From the NCBI RefSeq assembly GCF_010548375.1, contig NZ_JAAGLY010000023.1:62001-126000 (forward strand): a DNA stretch of 64,000 nucleotides, written 5' to 3'. The notes beneath the pieces were generated by a model that did no database searches, was not told the origin of the DNA, and worked only from the letters and a program-made list of their open reading frames with translations. Of the stretch, positions 8,819 to 17,184 are shown in pieces (the first letter of the stretch is position 1; every line of letters starts with the position of its first letter). Source of the DNA: Streptomyces sp. SID13726. Its GTDB lineage: Bacteria; Actinomycetota; Actinomycetes; Streptomycetales; Streptomycetaceae. The position numbers and the translations under genes were made by a program.

Positions 8819-9924
8819 AACTGGAGTGCGTGGAGGTCGTCCATGTGGAGATCCCGCTGGTCAGCCCGTTCCGGACGTCCTTCGGGACGATGACGACGAA
8901 GGACACCTTCCTGCTGCGCGTCGTCACCGACACCGGCGAGGGCTGGTCGGAGTTCGCCGCCGATCCGCAGCCGCTGTACTGCTCGGAGTTCGTGGCGGGC
9001 GCGGAGATCGTGCTGCGGGACTTCCTGGTGCCGAGGGTGGCCGCGCTGCCGTCCTCGGAAGCGGCCCTGGTGGGACCCGCGGTCGCCGGGATCAAGGGGC
9101 ACGAGCTGGCGAAGGCGGCCCTGGAGACGGCGGTCCTCGACGCCGAGCTGCGGTCGTACGGCATGCCGCTGGCGGTGTACCTGGGCGCGGTGCGCGACCG
9201 GGTGCCGGCCGGGGTGTCGGTCGGCATCAAGGGGTCGGTCGCGGAGCTGCTGGACGATGTCGCGCGCTACCTCGACGAGGGGTACGTGCGGATCAAGCTG
9301 AAGATCGAGCCGGGCTGGGACGTCGAGCCGGTCCGGGCCGTGCGCGAGCGCTTCGGCGCCGAACTGCCCCTCCAGGTCGACGCGAACACGGCGTACACGC
9401 TCGCGGACGCCGAACACCTGCGGCGGCTCGACGAGTTCGGGCTGCTGCTGATCGAGGAGCCGCTGGAGGAGGACGACCTGTACGGCCACGCCCGCCTCCA
9501 GAGCCGTATCGCCACCCGGGTCTGCCTCGACGAGTCCCTGCACAGCGCCCGGGACACCGCCTCCGCGATCGCCATGGACGCGTGCCGGGTCGTGAACGTG
9601 AAGCCCGCGCGCGTGGGCGGCTATCTGGAGGCCCGCCGCATCCACGACGTGGCCCACGCGCACGGCGTGCCGGTGTGGTGCGGCGGCATGCTGGAGACCG
9701 GAATCGGCCGCGCCCCGAACCTCGCCCTCGCCGCGCTGCCCGGCTTCACGCTGCCGGGGGACACCTCGGCGTCCTCCCGCTACTTCGCCGAGGACATCAC
9801 CGAGCCGTTCGTCCTGGACGACGGTCACCTGCCGGTTCCGCGGACGCCGGGGATCGGTGTCGTACCGCTGCCGGACGTCCTGCGGCGCTTCACGCGCGCG
9901 CGACGGGATCTGTACCGGGGCTGA
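8815..9924 (+). CDS. N-acylamino acid racemase / o-succinylbenzoate synthase (enolase superfamily)
   Basis: A 369-residue enolase-superfamily enzyme closely resembling the Amycolatopsis N-acylamino acid racemase, including its numbering. The catalytic lysines K161/K163 (RIKLKIE) and K263 (NVKPARVGG) are present, as are the Mg2+ ligands D189 (QVDAN), E214 (LIEEP) and D239 (CLDES). Members of this family racemise N-acyl or N-succinyl amino acids and often also have o-succinylbenzoate synthase activity in menaquinone synthesis. No other men gene is nearby, and the coupled GNAT gene argues for the racemase role. I do not assign menC. Confidence 0.85.
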   Translation: MKLECVEVVHVEIPLVSPFRTSFGTMTTKDTFLLRVVTDTGEGWSEFAADPQPLYCSEFVAGAEIVLRDFLVPRVAALPSSEAALVGPAVAGIKGHELAKAALETAVLDAELRSYGMPLAVYLGAVRDRVPAGVSVGIKGSVAELLDDVARYLDEGYVRIKLKIEPGWDVEPVRAVRERFGAELPLQVDANTAYTLADAEHLRRLDEFGLLLIEEPLEEDDLYGHARLQSRIATRVCLDESLHSARDTASAIAMDACRVVNVKPARVGGYLEARRIHDVAHAHGVPVWCGGMLETGIGRAPNLALAALPGFTLPGDTSASSRYFAEDITEPFVLDDGHLPVPRTPGIGVVPLPDVLRRFTRARRDLYRG

Positions 9925-9966
9925 CCGGCTCGTGGCCGGAAGTGACCGCCGCGTTAGATTGATCCC

Positions 9967-10758
9967 GTGCTCTCTCGCCTCACGCGCCCCCAGGCCGTCG
10001 CCGTCTGTGCCCTGCCCGTCGTGGCGCTGGTCGCCACGGCCCTCTTCGCGCCGCTGCCGTTCTCGCTGGCGCAGCCCGGGATGACGGCGAACGTCCTCGG
10101 CGACAACAAGGGCACACCGGTGATCACGGTCTCCGGCGCGGAGGTGCGCAGGACCAGCGGGCAGCTGCGGATGACGACCATCGAGGCGACCGGGCCGGAC
10201 GCGCACGTCTCCCTCGGTGACGTCTTCGACAGCTGGTTCCGCACGGACCGTGCCGTGATGCCCCGGGACGCCGTCTACCCGAGCGGGCAGAGCGTCAAGG
10301 AGATCGAGCGGCACAACACCGAGCAGATGACCGAGTCCCAGGACGCGGCGACCGAGGCCGCGCTCGGCTATCTGAAGCTGAGCGACAAGAACATCAAGGT
10401 CACGCTGAAGCTCGCGGACGTCGGCGGGCCGAGCGCGGGGCTGCTCTTCTCCCTGGGCGTCATCGACAAGCTCGACGGCGACGGTGCCGGGGGCGATCTG
10501 ACCGGGGGCCGCACGATCGCCGGCACCGGGACGATCGACTCCGACGGGACCGTCGGGGCGGTGGGCGGCGTGGCCCTCAAGACGCAGGCCGCGAAGCGGG
10601 ACGGGGCGACGGTGTTCCTGGTCCCCAAGGACGAGTGCGCCGACGCGAAGGCGGAACTGCCGAAGGGCCTGCGGCTGATCCCGGTGACGTCCCTGAAGGG
10701 GGCGGTGGCTTCCTTGAGGTCCCTGGAGAACGGCAAGGGGTCAGTACCCGCCTGCTAG
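9967..10758 (+). CDS. exported Lon-type (S16) serine protease domain protein
   Basis: A 263-residue protein with an N-terminal membrane segment or signal (about residues 8-30) and a C-terminal Lon proteolytic domain. The Ser-Lys dyad is visible as S156 in GGPSAGLLF and K205 in GGVALKTQAA. It resembles the YlbL/SdrC-like secreted PDZ-Lon proteins, although the PDZ portion is degenerate here. It would act at the outer face of the membrane on unknown substrates. It starts with GTG, has no adjacent partner gene and follows the racemase by 42 bp, so co-transcription is possible. Confidence 0.8.
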   Translation: MLSRLTRPQAVAVCALPVVALVATALFAPLPFSLAQPGMTANVLGDNKGTPVITVSGAEVRRTSGQLRMTTIEATGPDAHVSLGDVFDSWFRTDRAVMPRDAVYPSGQSVKEIERHNTEQMTESQDAATEAALGYLKLSDKNIKVTLKLADVGGPSAGLLFSLGVIDKLDGDGAGGDLTGGRTIAGTGTIDSDGTVGAVGGVALKTQAAKRDGATVFLVPKDECADAKAELPKGLRLIPVTSLKGAVASLRSLENGKGSVPAC

Positions 10759-10943
10759 TGCTGGTGCGCGAGGACCGCCCTCGGGGTGGTCAGCCGCAGC
10801 CCCATCTCTATCAGGGTCCAGCCGAGCCGCGCCCGGATGTCGTACGGCTGCCTGGCCTCGGCGGCGAGCCGGTACGCGTCCGCTTCGGCCCGGAGGTCGG
10901 CGGCGCGGGCGTGGTGCAGGGCGAGGTGGGTCTCGGGGTGCAT
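10755..10943 (-). CDS. small conserved protein of unknown function
   Basis: A 62-residue helical, Ala/Arg/His-rich protein without a recognised domain. It follows the ArsR-type regulator by 12 bp on the same strand and has an AGAGG about 7 bases before its ATG, so it is probably in an operon with it. It overlaps the stop of the S16 protease gene by 4 bp on the other strand. Confidence 0.55.
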   Translation of the reverse strand: MHPETHLALHHARAADLRAEADAYRLAAEARQPYDIRARLGWTLIEMGLRLTTPRAVLAHQH

Positions 10944-10954
10944 GGCGGGGCCTC

Positions 10955-11527
10955 TCAGTCCTTGGCGAGGGGGAACAGGTGCGTGTGGATGCGTACTTGC
11001 TCGGTGTCCGGTGCGTCCGTCTCGCGGCTTCGGTAGTCGTCGATCAGGGCGTGCATCTCGTGGACCAGTTCGGTGGCCTGTTCAGGGGTGAGCCGGAGCG
11101 TCATGTCGCTCATGTCGGAGCCGCGGGTCCACTCGGCGGACCAGTGGTCCCGGGTGCTGAGCCAGCCGGACAGCTCGCGGGCGTGGCTTGTGGCGACCTC
11201 CTGGAGGAAGAAGTCGGCCATCCCGCGCACTTCCGGTCCCGCGCTGTCGAACTCGGTGCTGTCGAAGGACACTCCCTGGTCGGCGGCCTGCCACCAGCGC
11301 TCCCGTCCCTTGCCCCGCTCCGGCGCGTCCTCGACGAAGCCGTGCGAGGCGAGCTGGCGGAGGTGGTAACTGGTCGCGCCACTGGACTCATTGAGCCGCT
11401 CGGCGAGCATCGACGCCGTGGCCGGGCCGTGCCGCCGCAGTGCGTCCAGCAGCTGCATCCGCAGGGGGTGGGCGAGTCCGCGCAGGGATCGCGCGTCGAG
11501 TTTCCTGACCTTGCGTTCTTCCGGCAT
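10955..11527 (-). CDS. ArsR-type winged-helix transcriptional regulator
   Basis: A 190-residue regulator with an N-terminal helix-turn-helix of the ArsR/HTH_20 type (ATASMLAERLNESSGATSYH), followed by a longer C-terminal region found in the helical ArsR-like subgroup. No metal-binding cysteine pair is seen. ATG 11527 (MPEERK) is chosen; an upstream in-frame start would read through the palindrome at 11545-11562. That palindrome lies 18 bases upstream and is a probable autoregulatory operator. The gene follows the osmoprotectant ABC operon on the same strand, and a role in regulating it or the small downstream gene is inference. Confidence 0.8.
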   Translation of the reverse strand: MPEERKVRKLDARSLRGLAHPLRMQLLDALRRHGPATASMLAERLNESSGATSYHLRQLASHGFVEDAPERGKGRERWWQAADQGVSFDSTEFDSAGPEVRGMADFFLQEVATSHARELSGWLSTRDHWSAEWTRGSDMSDMTLRLTPEQATELVHEMHALIDDYRSRETDAPDTEQVRIHTHLFPLAKD

Positions 11528-11544
11528 GCGTACAAAGGTATCTA

Positions 11545-11562
11545 TGCAAAGATTTCTTTGCA
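11545..11562. promoter_or_regulatory. 18-bp palindrome, candidate ArsR-family operator
   Basis: TGCAAAGA and TCTTTGCA flank a TT spacer to form a perfect inverted repeat 18 bases upstream of the ArsR start codon. It is AT-rich against a GC-rich background, which makes chance occurrence unlikely. Wing-helix regulators usually bind such sites over their own promoters. Confidence 0.6.
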
Positions 11563-11587
11563 ACAGGTTCTTTGGAAGTCCCCGCCC

Positions 11588-12544
11588 CTACTTCACGAAC
11601 CCCTCCGCCTTCATCCAGTCCAGCGCCACCTGATGCGGATCCTCCCCGGCGACGTCCACCTTCGCGTTCAGCTCCTGAGCCACCGTGTTGTTCAGCCGCT
11701 TCGTCACCGGGTCCAGGACCTCCGCGATGGCCGGCCACTTCTTCAGGGACTTGGAGTTGATCTCCGGGGCCGCGTTGTAGTTGGGGAAGAACTTGCGGTC
11801 GTCCCGCATCACCGCCAGGTTCATGGACTTGATGCGGCCGTCGGTCGTGAAGACCTCCCCGTAGCGGCAACTGCCCTTCGCCACCTGGGTGTAGATGATC
11901 CCGGTGTCCATCTGGGTGATGTTCTTCGCCGGGACGTCCATGCCGTACGCCTTCTCCAGGCCCGGCAGTCCGTCCGCGCGGTTGGCGAACTCGCTCTCCA
12001 CGCACAGCGTCACCGCACCGGAGTCCTTCGCGGCCAGCGCGGCCACCTCCGACAGCGTCCGCGTGCCGTACTTGCGGAACCCGGCCTGGTTCATCGCCAG
12101 GGCGTAGGTGTTGTTCAGCGGGGCCTTCGGCAGCCAGGTCAGCCCGTTCGCCAGGTCGGCCTTCCGCACCGCCTCCCACTGCCGCTGCGGATCGGTGACG
12201 GGCTCGCTGTTGCCCTGGTAGGTGATCCACGCCGTGCCCGTGTACTCGTACATCCCGTCCGCGTCCCCGGACTTGACCGCCTCCCGCGCCCCGATCGACC
12301 CCTGGATCCCGGTGCGGTCGAGGACGTCCGCCCCGGCCGCCTCGAACGCGATCCCCATGATCGCCCCGAGGATCAGCTGCTCGGTGAACTCCTTGGACGT
12401 GACCGTGAGATCGGCGCCCTTCAGGGGTTCACCCCGCCCGATCGAACCCGGCCTCACGTCGTCCACCATCGGGGAGCCGCTGGTCAGCCCGCAGCCTGAC
12501 AGGAGAACCAGAGTGAGGGCGAGTGCCGGACATGTCCGTCTCAC
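11588..12544 (-). CDS. osmoprotectant ABC transporter substrate-binding lipoprotein (OpuC/OsmF type)
   Basis: A 318-residue extracellular solute-binding lipoprotein for glycine betaine, choline or similar compounds. The signal peptide ends in the lipobox LSGC (Cys18). The body has the OpuAC fold (TVTSKEFTEQLILGAI near the N-terminus, YEYTGTAW in the middle). The GTG at 12544 has GGAGGCGAC upstream. It is the last cistron of the operon permease, ATPase, permease, binding protein, separated from the upstream permease by 134 bp. Confidence 0.85.
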   Translation of the reverse strand: MRRTCPALALTLVLLSGCGLTSGSPMVDDVRPGSIGRGEPLKGADLTVTSKEFTEQLILGAIMGIAFEAAGADVLDRTGIQGSIGAREAVKSGDADGMYEYTGTAWITYQGNSEPVTDPQRQWEAVRKADLANGLTWLPKAPLNNTYALAMNQAGFRKYGTRTLSEVAALAAKDSGAVTLCVESEFANRADGLPGLEKAYGMDVPAKNITQMDTGIIYTQVAKGSCRYGEVFTTDGRIKSMNLAVMRDDRKFFPNYNAAPEINSKSLKKWPAIAEVLDPVTKRLNNTVAQELNAKVDVAGEDPHQVALDWMKAEGFVK

Positions 12545-12678
12545 CTTGTCGCCTCCAACGGCCGGGCGGCTGCCCGATACGGGCTCGCGCCCCAGGTCGT
12601 CGGGCGTGGGGGAGCCGGCGGCGGGCCCGCAGGAGGGGGGTCGGACCGGCGAACCGGCCGGCGCAGGACAGCGTCGCC

Positions 12679-13482
12679 TCACGTCCCCACCTCCAACCCC
12701 CGCGGCCTGAGCAGCAGTTCGGCGAGCGAGGCCAGCCAGTCGACCAGCAGCGCCAGCGACACCGTGAGGATCGAGCCCAGCATCAGCACCGGCATCCGCT
12801 GGTTGGTGATGCCGGTCGTGATCAGGACGCCGAGCCCGCCGCCCCCGCCGAAGGTCGCCAGGGTCGCCGTACCGACGTTGAGGACCAGGGCCGTACGCAC
12901 CCCCGCGAGGATCAGCGGTACGGCCAGCGGGAGTTCGACCCGGGAGAGGACGCCCAGGGCGGACATGCCGATACCGCGGGCCGCCTCCAGCAGGGTCGGG
13001 TCGTTGGCCTTGAGCCCGGCGATCGTGTTGGAGAGGACCGGCAGGACGGCGTAGACGATGATGCCGATCAGCGCCGCCTTCGTGCCCGTGCCCAGCCAGA
13101 TCACGAGCAGGGCCAGCAGGCCGATCGCCGGGGTCGCCTGGCCCATGTTGGCGACCGCCATCGCCACCGGGCTCGCCCTGCGGAAGGCCCGGCGGGTCAG
13201 CACGATCCCCAGCGGGATGGCGATGATCAGCACGAAGAACGTCGAGATGACGGTCAGCTTCACGTGTTGCCACAGCGCCTTCGACACCTGCCCGTTCGAC
13301 AGCGCGTTCTCCGAGATCGAGTCCAGGTCGGCCTGCTGGAACCACAGCCAGGTCGCCAGCAGCACCGCCACCAGGAACGCCGGAAGGAAGGTCAGCTTCT
13401 GCCAGGTCAGGCGTTGCTTGGGCGGGCCCGGTGGGCGAGGGGCCGCGGTCTCCTCCAGCTCCGGGGTCTCGGTGGTCGTCAC
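12679..13482 (-). CDS. osmoprotectant ABC transporter permease
   Basis: A 267-residue inner-membrane subunit with about six hydrophobic segments and the binding-protein-dependent EAA loop (LEAARGIGMSALGVLSRVEL). A charged cytoplasmic N-terminus of about 30 residues precedes the first membrane helix. The GTG at 13482 overlaps the ATPase stop codon (GTGA, 13479-13482), so the two are translationally coupled. It would form the translocation path with the second permease. Confidence 0.88.
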   Translation of the reverse strand: MTTTETPELEETAAPRPPGPPKQRLTWQKLTFLPAFLVAVLLATWLWFQQADLDSISENALSNGQVSKALWQHVKLTVISTFFVLIIAIPLGIVLTRRAFRRASPVAMAVANMGQATPAIGLLALLVIWLGTGTKAALIGIIVYAVLPVLSNTIAGLKANDPTLLEAARGIGMSALGVLSRVELPLAVPLILAGVRTALVLNVGTATLATFGGGGGLGVLITTGITNQRMPVLMLGSILTVSLALLVDWLASLAELLLRPRGLEVGT

Positions 13483-14723
13483 GCCTTCCGCTCCCCTCCG
13501 TCGCCGCCCTCCTGCTCGGCGTGCGTCTGGGCGGTCCGCGTCTCCTGGAGCTCGTGCTGGTGCTCCATCGCGTCGAGACGGTCGGCCTCCAGCAGCTCGT
13601 GCACGGAGTTCATGAGCGTCTCCATGTCGACGACACCCGTGTACTCCCCGCGCCGCCCGGTCACCGCGACCCGCCCGGCGTTGTCGGTGAGCACCGCCTC
13701 CAGCGCGTCCCGCAGCGTCGCGTCCCTGGTCACCGTGTCGTGGACCAGCGTCCCGGCCCGGGCCAGCGACCCCTTGGCGCGCATCATGTCGCCGCGCCGG
13801 AGCCACTTGTACGGCCGTCCCCGCTTGTCGAGCAGCAGGATCTCGTTGGTCCCGCTCGCCCGGAGCCGGTTGAAGATCTCCTGGAGGGGGTCGTCGACGG
13901 TCACCGTCGGATAGTCGGTGATCTCCACGTCCCGCACCCGGGTGAGGTTCAGCCGCTTCAGCGCCGCCCCGGCGCCGACGAACCCGGACACGAAGTCGTC
14001 GGCCGGGTTGGTCAGGATCGCCTCGGGGGTGTCGAACTGGGCGATGTGCGAGCGCTCCCGCAGTACCGCGATCCGGTCGCCCAGCTTGATCGCCTCGTCG
14101 AAGTCGTGGGTGACGAAGACGATCGTCTTGTGCAGCTCGTGCTGGAGCCGGATCAGCTCGTCCTGGAGATGGTCCCGGGTGATCGGGTCGACCGCGCCGA
14201 ACGGCTCGTCCATCAGGAGGACGGGGGGATCGGCGGCCAACGCCCGGGCCACCCCGACGCGTTGCTGCTGGCCGCCCGACAGCTGACGCGGATAGCGGCC
14301 GTGGAACTCGCCCGGGTCGAGGCCGACCAGGTCGAGCAGCTCCTCCACCCGGTCCCGGATGCGGGCCTTGCCCCAGCCGATCATCTTCGGCACCAGCGCG
14401 ATGTTCTGCGCGACCGTCATGTGCGGGAAGAGCCCGGCCGACTGGATCGCATAGCCCACCTTGCGGCGCAGCTTGACCGGATCAATGTCGGTCACGTCCT
14501 CACCGTTGATCCGGATGCGACCACCCGACGGCTCGATCAACCTGTTGATCATCTTGAGCGTCGTCGACTTACCGCACCCGGACGGCCCGACGAAGATGAC
14601 GATCTCGCCCGCCTTGATCTCCATGGTGACGTTGTCGACGGAGGGTTGAGGATTGCCCGGGTACCGCTTGGTCAGGTTCTCCAGCTCAATGGATGCACCT
14701 GAGGTGCCAGTGGCCTCAGACAC
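13479..14723 (-). CDS. osmoprotectant ABC transporter ATP-binding protein with CBS domains
   Basis: A 414-residue ATPase of the OpuCA/ProV type. Walker A (GPSGCGKST), the signature LSGGQQQR, Walker B LLMDEP and the switch His (FVTHDFDEA) are all present in the first 240 residues. Tandem CBS domains follow (about residues 255-390), the part that senses ionic strength in OpuA systems. It lies between two permease genes, overlapping one by 8 bp and the other by 4 bp. Osmoprotectant uptake is a confident family call; osmoregulation is inferred. Confidence 0.92.
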   Translation of the reverse strand: MSEATGTSGASIELENLTKRYPGNPQPSVDNVTMEIKAGEIVIFVGPSGCGKSTTLKMINRLIEPSGGRIRINGEDVTDIDPVKLRRKVGYAIQSAGLFPHMTVAQNIALVPKMIGWGKARIRDRVEELLDLVGLDPGEFHGRYPRQLSGGQQQRVGVARALAADPPVLLMDEPFGAVDPITRDHLQDELIRLQHELHKTIVFVTHDFDEAIKLGDRIAVLRERSHIAQFDTPEAILTNPADDFVSGFVGAGAALKRLNLTRVRDVEITDYPTVTVDDPLQEIFNRLRASGTNEILLLDKRGRPYKWLRRGDMMRAKGSLARAGTLVHDTVTRDATLRDALEAVLTDNAGRVAVTGRRGEYTGVVDMETLMNSVHELLEADRLDAMEHQHELQETRTAQTHAEQEGGDGGERKA

Positions 14724-15372
14724 GGATCCCCCTCGGAATGGTCAGCCGTCCGATCAGGACGTAGGCGGCGTCGAAGAGCAGGGCGAGGACGATGATCCCG
14801 AGCGTGCCCGCGAGCACCTGGTTGAGCGCGTTCTTGCTGCCCAGGGAGGCGATACCGCGGAAGATCTCGTTGCCGAGCCCGGGCCCGGAGGCATAGGCGG
14901 CGATCGCCGCGATGCCCATCAGCATCTGCGTCGAGACCCGGATGCCGGTCAGGATCGGCGGCCACGCGAGCGGCAGCTCGACCCGCACCAGGCGCATCAC
15001 CCGGGACATCCCGATCCCCTTGGCCGCGTCCACCAGCGACGGGTCGACCCCGCGCAGCCCCACGATCGCGTTGCGCACGATCGGCAGCAGGCCGTACAGC
15101 GTCAGGGCGATCACCGTGGGCGGCACGCCGAGCCCCACGACCGGGATGAGCAGGCCGATCATGGCCAGCGACGGGATGGTCAGGATGGTCGAGGTGGCCG
15201 TCGTGGCGAGGTTGCCCGCCCATTCGCTCCGGTAGGTCGCGACCCCGATCAGCACCCCGATCGCCGTCGCCACGACCATGCACTGGAAGACGGCGCTCGC
15301 GTGCTGGTAGGCGTCCGAGAGCAGCTGCTGATGGCGGTTGCCGAGGTACTCCCAGAAGTTCACACGGCTCAC
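14716..15372 (-). CDS. osmoprotectant ABC transporter permease
   Basis: A 218-residue integral membrane permease with five or six hydrophobic segments and an EAA loop (DAAKGIGMSRVMRLVRVELP). It starts with GTG at 15372, only 12 bp after the Lrp-type gene stops, and its end overlaps the ATPase start by 8 bp. It is the first transporter gene of the operon. Confidence 0.88.
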   Translation of the reverse strand: MSRVNFWEYLGNRHQQLLSDAYQHASAVFQCMVVATAIGVLIGVATYRSEWAGNLATTATSTILTIPSLAMIGLLIPVVGLGVPPTVIALTLYGLLPIVRNAIVGLRGVDPSLVDAAKGIGMSRVMRLVRVELPLAWPPILTGIRVSTQMLMGIAAIAAYASGPGLGNEIFRGIASLGSKNALNQVLAGTLGIIVLALLFDAAYVLIGRLTIPRGIRV

Positions 15373-15384
15373 CTCAGGTCGCGG

Positions 15385-15861
15385 TCAGTGCGCCGAGTCC
15401 TCCGCCGCCTGCTCCACCAGCGGGATGATCCGCAGCGGAACGGGGTTCTCCATGACGATCGCGGTGGAGGCCCGGACGATCCCATCGAAACCGACAACCC
15501 GGTCGATCACACGTTGGAGATCGGCGTTGGAGCGCGCCACCAGCCTGCACAGCATGTCCCCGCTGCCGGTGGTGGTGTGCAGCTCCAGGACCTCGGGCAC
15601 GGTCGCCAAGTGCGCCCGTACGTCGGGGCCTTGCCCCTGCCGGATCTGGAGCGTGGCGAACGCGGTCACCGGGTAGCCGAGCGCCGCCGGATCGACCTGC
15701 GGACCGAATCCCCGGATGACTCCGTTCGACTGAAGCCGGTCCAGCCGCGCCTGCGCGGTCCCGCGGGCCACCCCCAGCCGCCGGGACATCTCAAGCACCC
15801 CGATCCGCGGCTCCCGCGCGAGGAGCACGATGATCCGCCCGTCCAGCTCGTCGATCCCCAC
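15385..15861 (-). CDS. Lrp/AsnC-family transcriptional regulator
   Basis: A 158-residue Lrp-type regulator with an N-terminal helix-turn-helix (IGVLEMSRRLGVARGTAQAR) and a C-terminal RAM/ligand-binding domain (LHTTTGSGDMLCRLVARS). GTG 15861 has GGGAGG six bases upstream. It is divergent from 4-hydroxyphenylpyruvate dioxygenase by 127 bp and lies 12 bp upstream of the osmoprotectant permease. Either the dioxygenase gene or the transporter operon could be its target. The divergent arrangement with a tyrosine-catabolism gene favours an aromatic amino-acid ligand, but this is inference. Confidence 0.88.
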   Translation of the reverse strand: MGIDELDGRIIVLLAREPRIGVLEMSRRLGVARGTAQARLDRLQSNGVIRGFGPQVDPAALGYPVTAFATLQIRQGQGPDVRAHLATVPEVLELHTTTGSGDMLCRLVARSNADLQRVIDRVVGFDGIVRASTAIVMENPVPLRIIPLVEQAAEDSAH

Positions 15862-15988
15862 GGCAGCCTCCCGGAGAGGTGGTCATCCTGTACAGATAGG
15901 CCGCCGAGACGGCCGTACGGCTGAACACATTGTCCAGCGATAACGGGAACTATTGCGCACCTTGCCATACCGGGACCACGCTTCCCGC

Positions 15989-17134
15989 ATGACGCAGACC
16001 ACTCACCACACTCCCGACACCGCCCGGCAGGCCGATCCCTTCCCGGTCAAGGGAATGGACGCGGTCGTCTTCGCCGTCGGCAACGCCAAGCAGGCGGCCC
16101 ACTACTACTCGACGGCCTTCGGCATGCGGCTCACGGCGTACTCCGGACCGGAGAACGGCAGCCGCGAGACCGCGTCCTACGTGCTCACCAACGGCTCCGC
16201 CCGGTTCGTGTTCACCTCCGTCATCAAGCCCGTCACCCCCTGGGGCCACTTCCTCGCCCAGCACGTGGCCGAGCACGGCGACGGTGTGATCGACCTCGCC
16301 ATCGAGGTCCCGGACGCCCGCCGCGCCCACGCCTACGCCCTCGAACACGGGGCCCGCTCGGTCGCCGAGCCGTACGAGCTGAAGGACGGGCACGGCACGG
16401 TCGTCCTCGCCGCGATCGCCACCTACGGCGAGACCCGCCACACCCTGGTCGAGCGCACCGGCTACGACGGCCCCTACCTCCCGGGCTTCGCCGAGGCCGC
16501 CCCGATGGTCGAGCCGCCCGCCCACCGCACCTTCCAGGCCGTCGACCACTGCGTCGGCAACGTCGAGCTCGGCCGGATGAACGAGTGGGTCGGCTTCTAC
16601 AACGAGGTCATGGGCTTCACGAACATGAAGGAGTTCGTGGGCGACGACATCGCCACCGAGTACAGCGCGCTGATGTCGAAGGTCGTCGCCGACGGGACGC
16701 TGAAGGTCAAGTTCCCGATCAACGAGCCGGCCATCGCCAAGAAGAAGTCCCAGATCGACGAGTACCTGGAGTTCTACGGCGGCGCCGGCGTCCAGCACAT
16801 CGCGCTCAACACCAACGACATCGTGCAGACCGTACGGACCATGCGCGCGGCCGGGGTCGAGTTCCTCAACACCCCCGACTCCTACTACGACACGCTCGGC
16901 GAGTGGGTCGGCGACACCCGCGTACCGGTCGACACCCTCCGGGAGCTGAAGATCCTCGCCGACCGCGACGAGGACGGCTACCTGCTCCAGATCTTCACCA
17001 AGCCGGTCCAGGACAAGCCGACCGTCTTCTTCGAGATCATCGAACGCCACGGCTCGATGGGCTTCGGCAAGGGCAACTTCAAGGCACTGTTCGAGGCCAT
17101 CGAGAGGGAGCAGGAGAAGAGGGGCAACCTCTAG
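15989..17134 (+). CDS. hppD: 4-hydroxyphenylpyruvate dioxygenase
   Basis: A 381-residue Fe(II) dioxygenase that converts 4-hydroxyphenylpyruvate to homogentisate, the second step of tyrosine catabolism and the source of brown ochronotic pigment. Two vicinal-oxygen-chelate halves are visible. The iron ligands are His in AVDHCVGN, His in VQHIALNT and Glu in FFEIIERHG. ATG 15989 (MTQTTHH) is preferred over an upstream in-frame start. It is divergent from an Lrp/AsnC regulator. Homogentisate dioxygenase is not adjacent. Confidence 0.95.
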   Translation: MTQTTHHTPDTARQADPFPVKGMDAVVFAVGNAKQAAHYYSTAFGMRLTAYSGPENGSRETASYVLTNGSARFVFTSVIKPVTPWGHFLAQHVAEHGDGVIDLAIEVPDARRAHAYALEHGARSVAEPYELKDGHGTVVLAAIATYGETRHTLVERTGYDGPYLPGFAEAAPMVEPPAHRTFQAVDHCVGNVELGRMNEWVGFYNEVMGFTNMKEFVGDDIATEYSALMSKVVADGTLKVKFPINEPAIAKKKSQIDEYLEFYGGAGVQHIALNTNDIVQTVRTMRAAGVEFLNTPDSYYDTLGEWVGDTRVPVDTLRELKILADRDEDGYLLQIFTKPVQDKPTVFFEIIERHGSMGFGKGNFKALFEAIEREQEKRGNL

Positions 17135-17184
17135 CCCGCTCGTCCGGAGGCCGACTCCACGGCGTCAGCCGGGTGTGCAGGACG

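Noticed and set aside
8815..9924. menC (o-succinylbenzoate synthase) symbol
   Set aside because: The fold fits, but the coupled GNAT and the lack of other menaquinone genes favour the racemase role.
9925..9966. Promoter of the S16 protease gene
   Set aside because: The gap is short and I cannot place a convincing minus-10 or minus-35; co-transcription with the racemase is equally likely.
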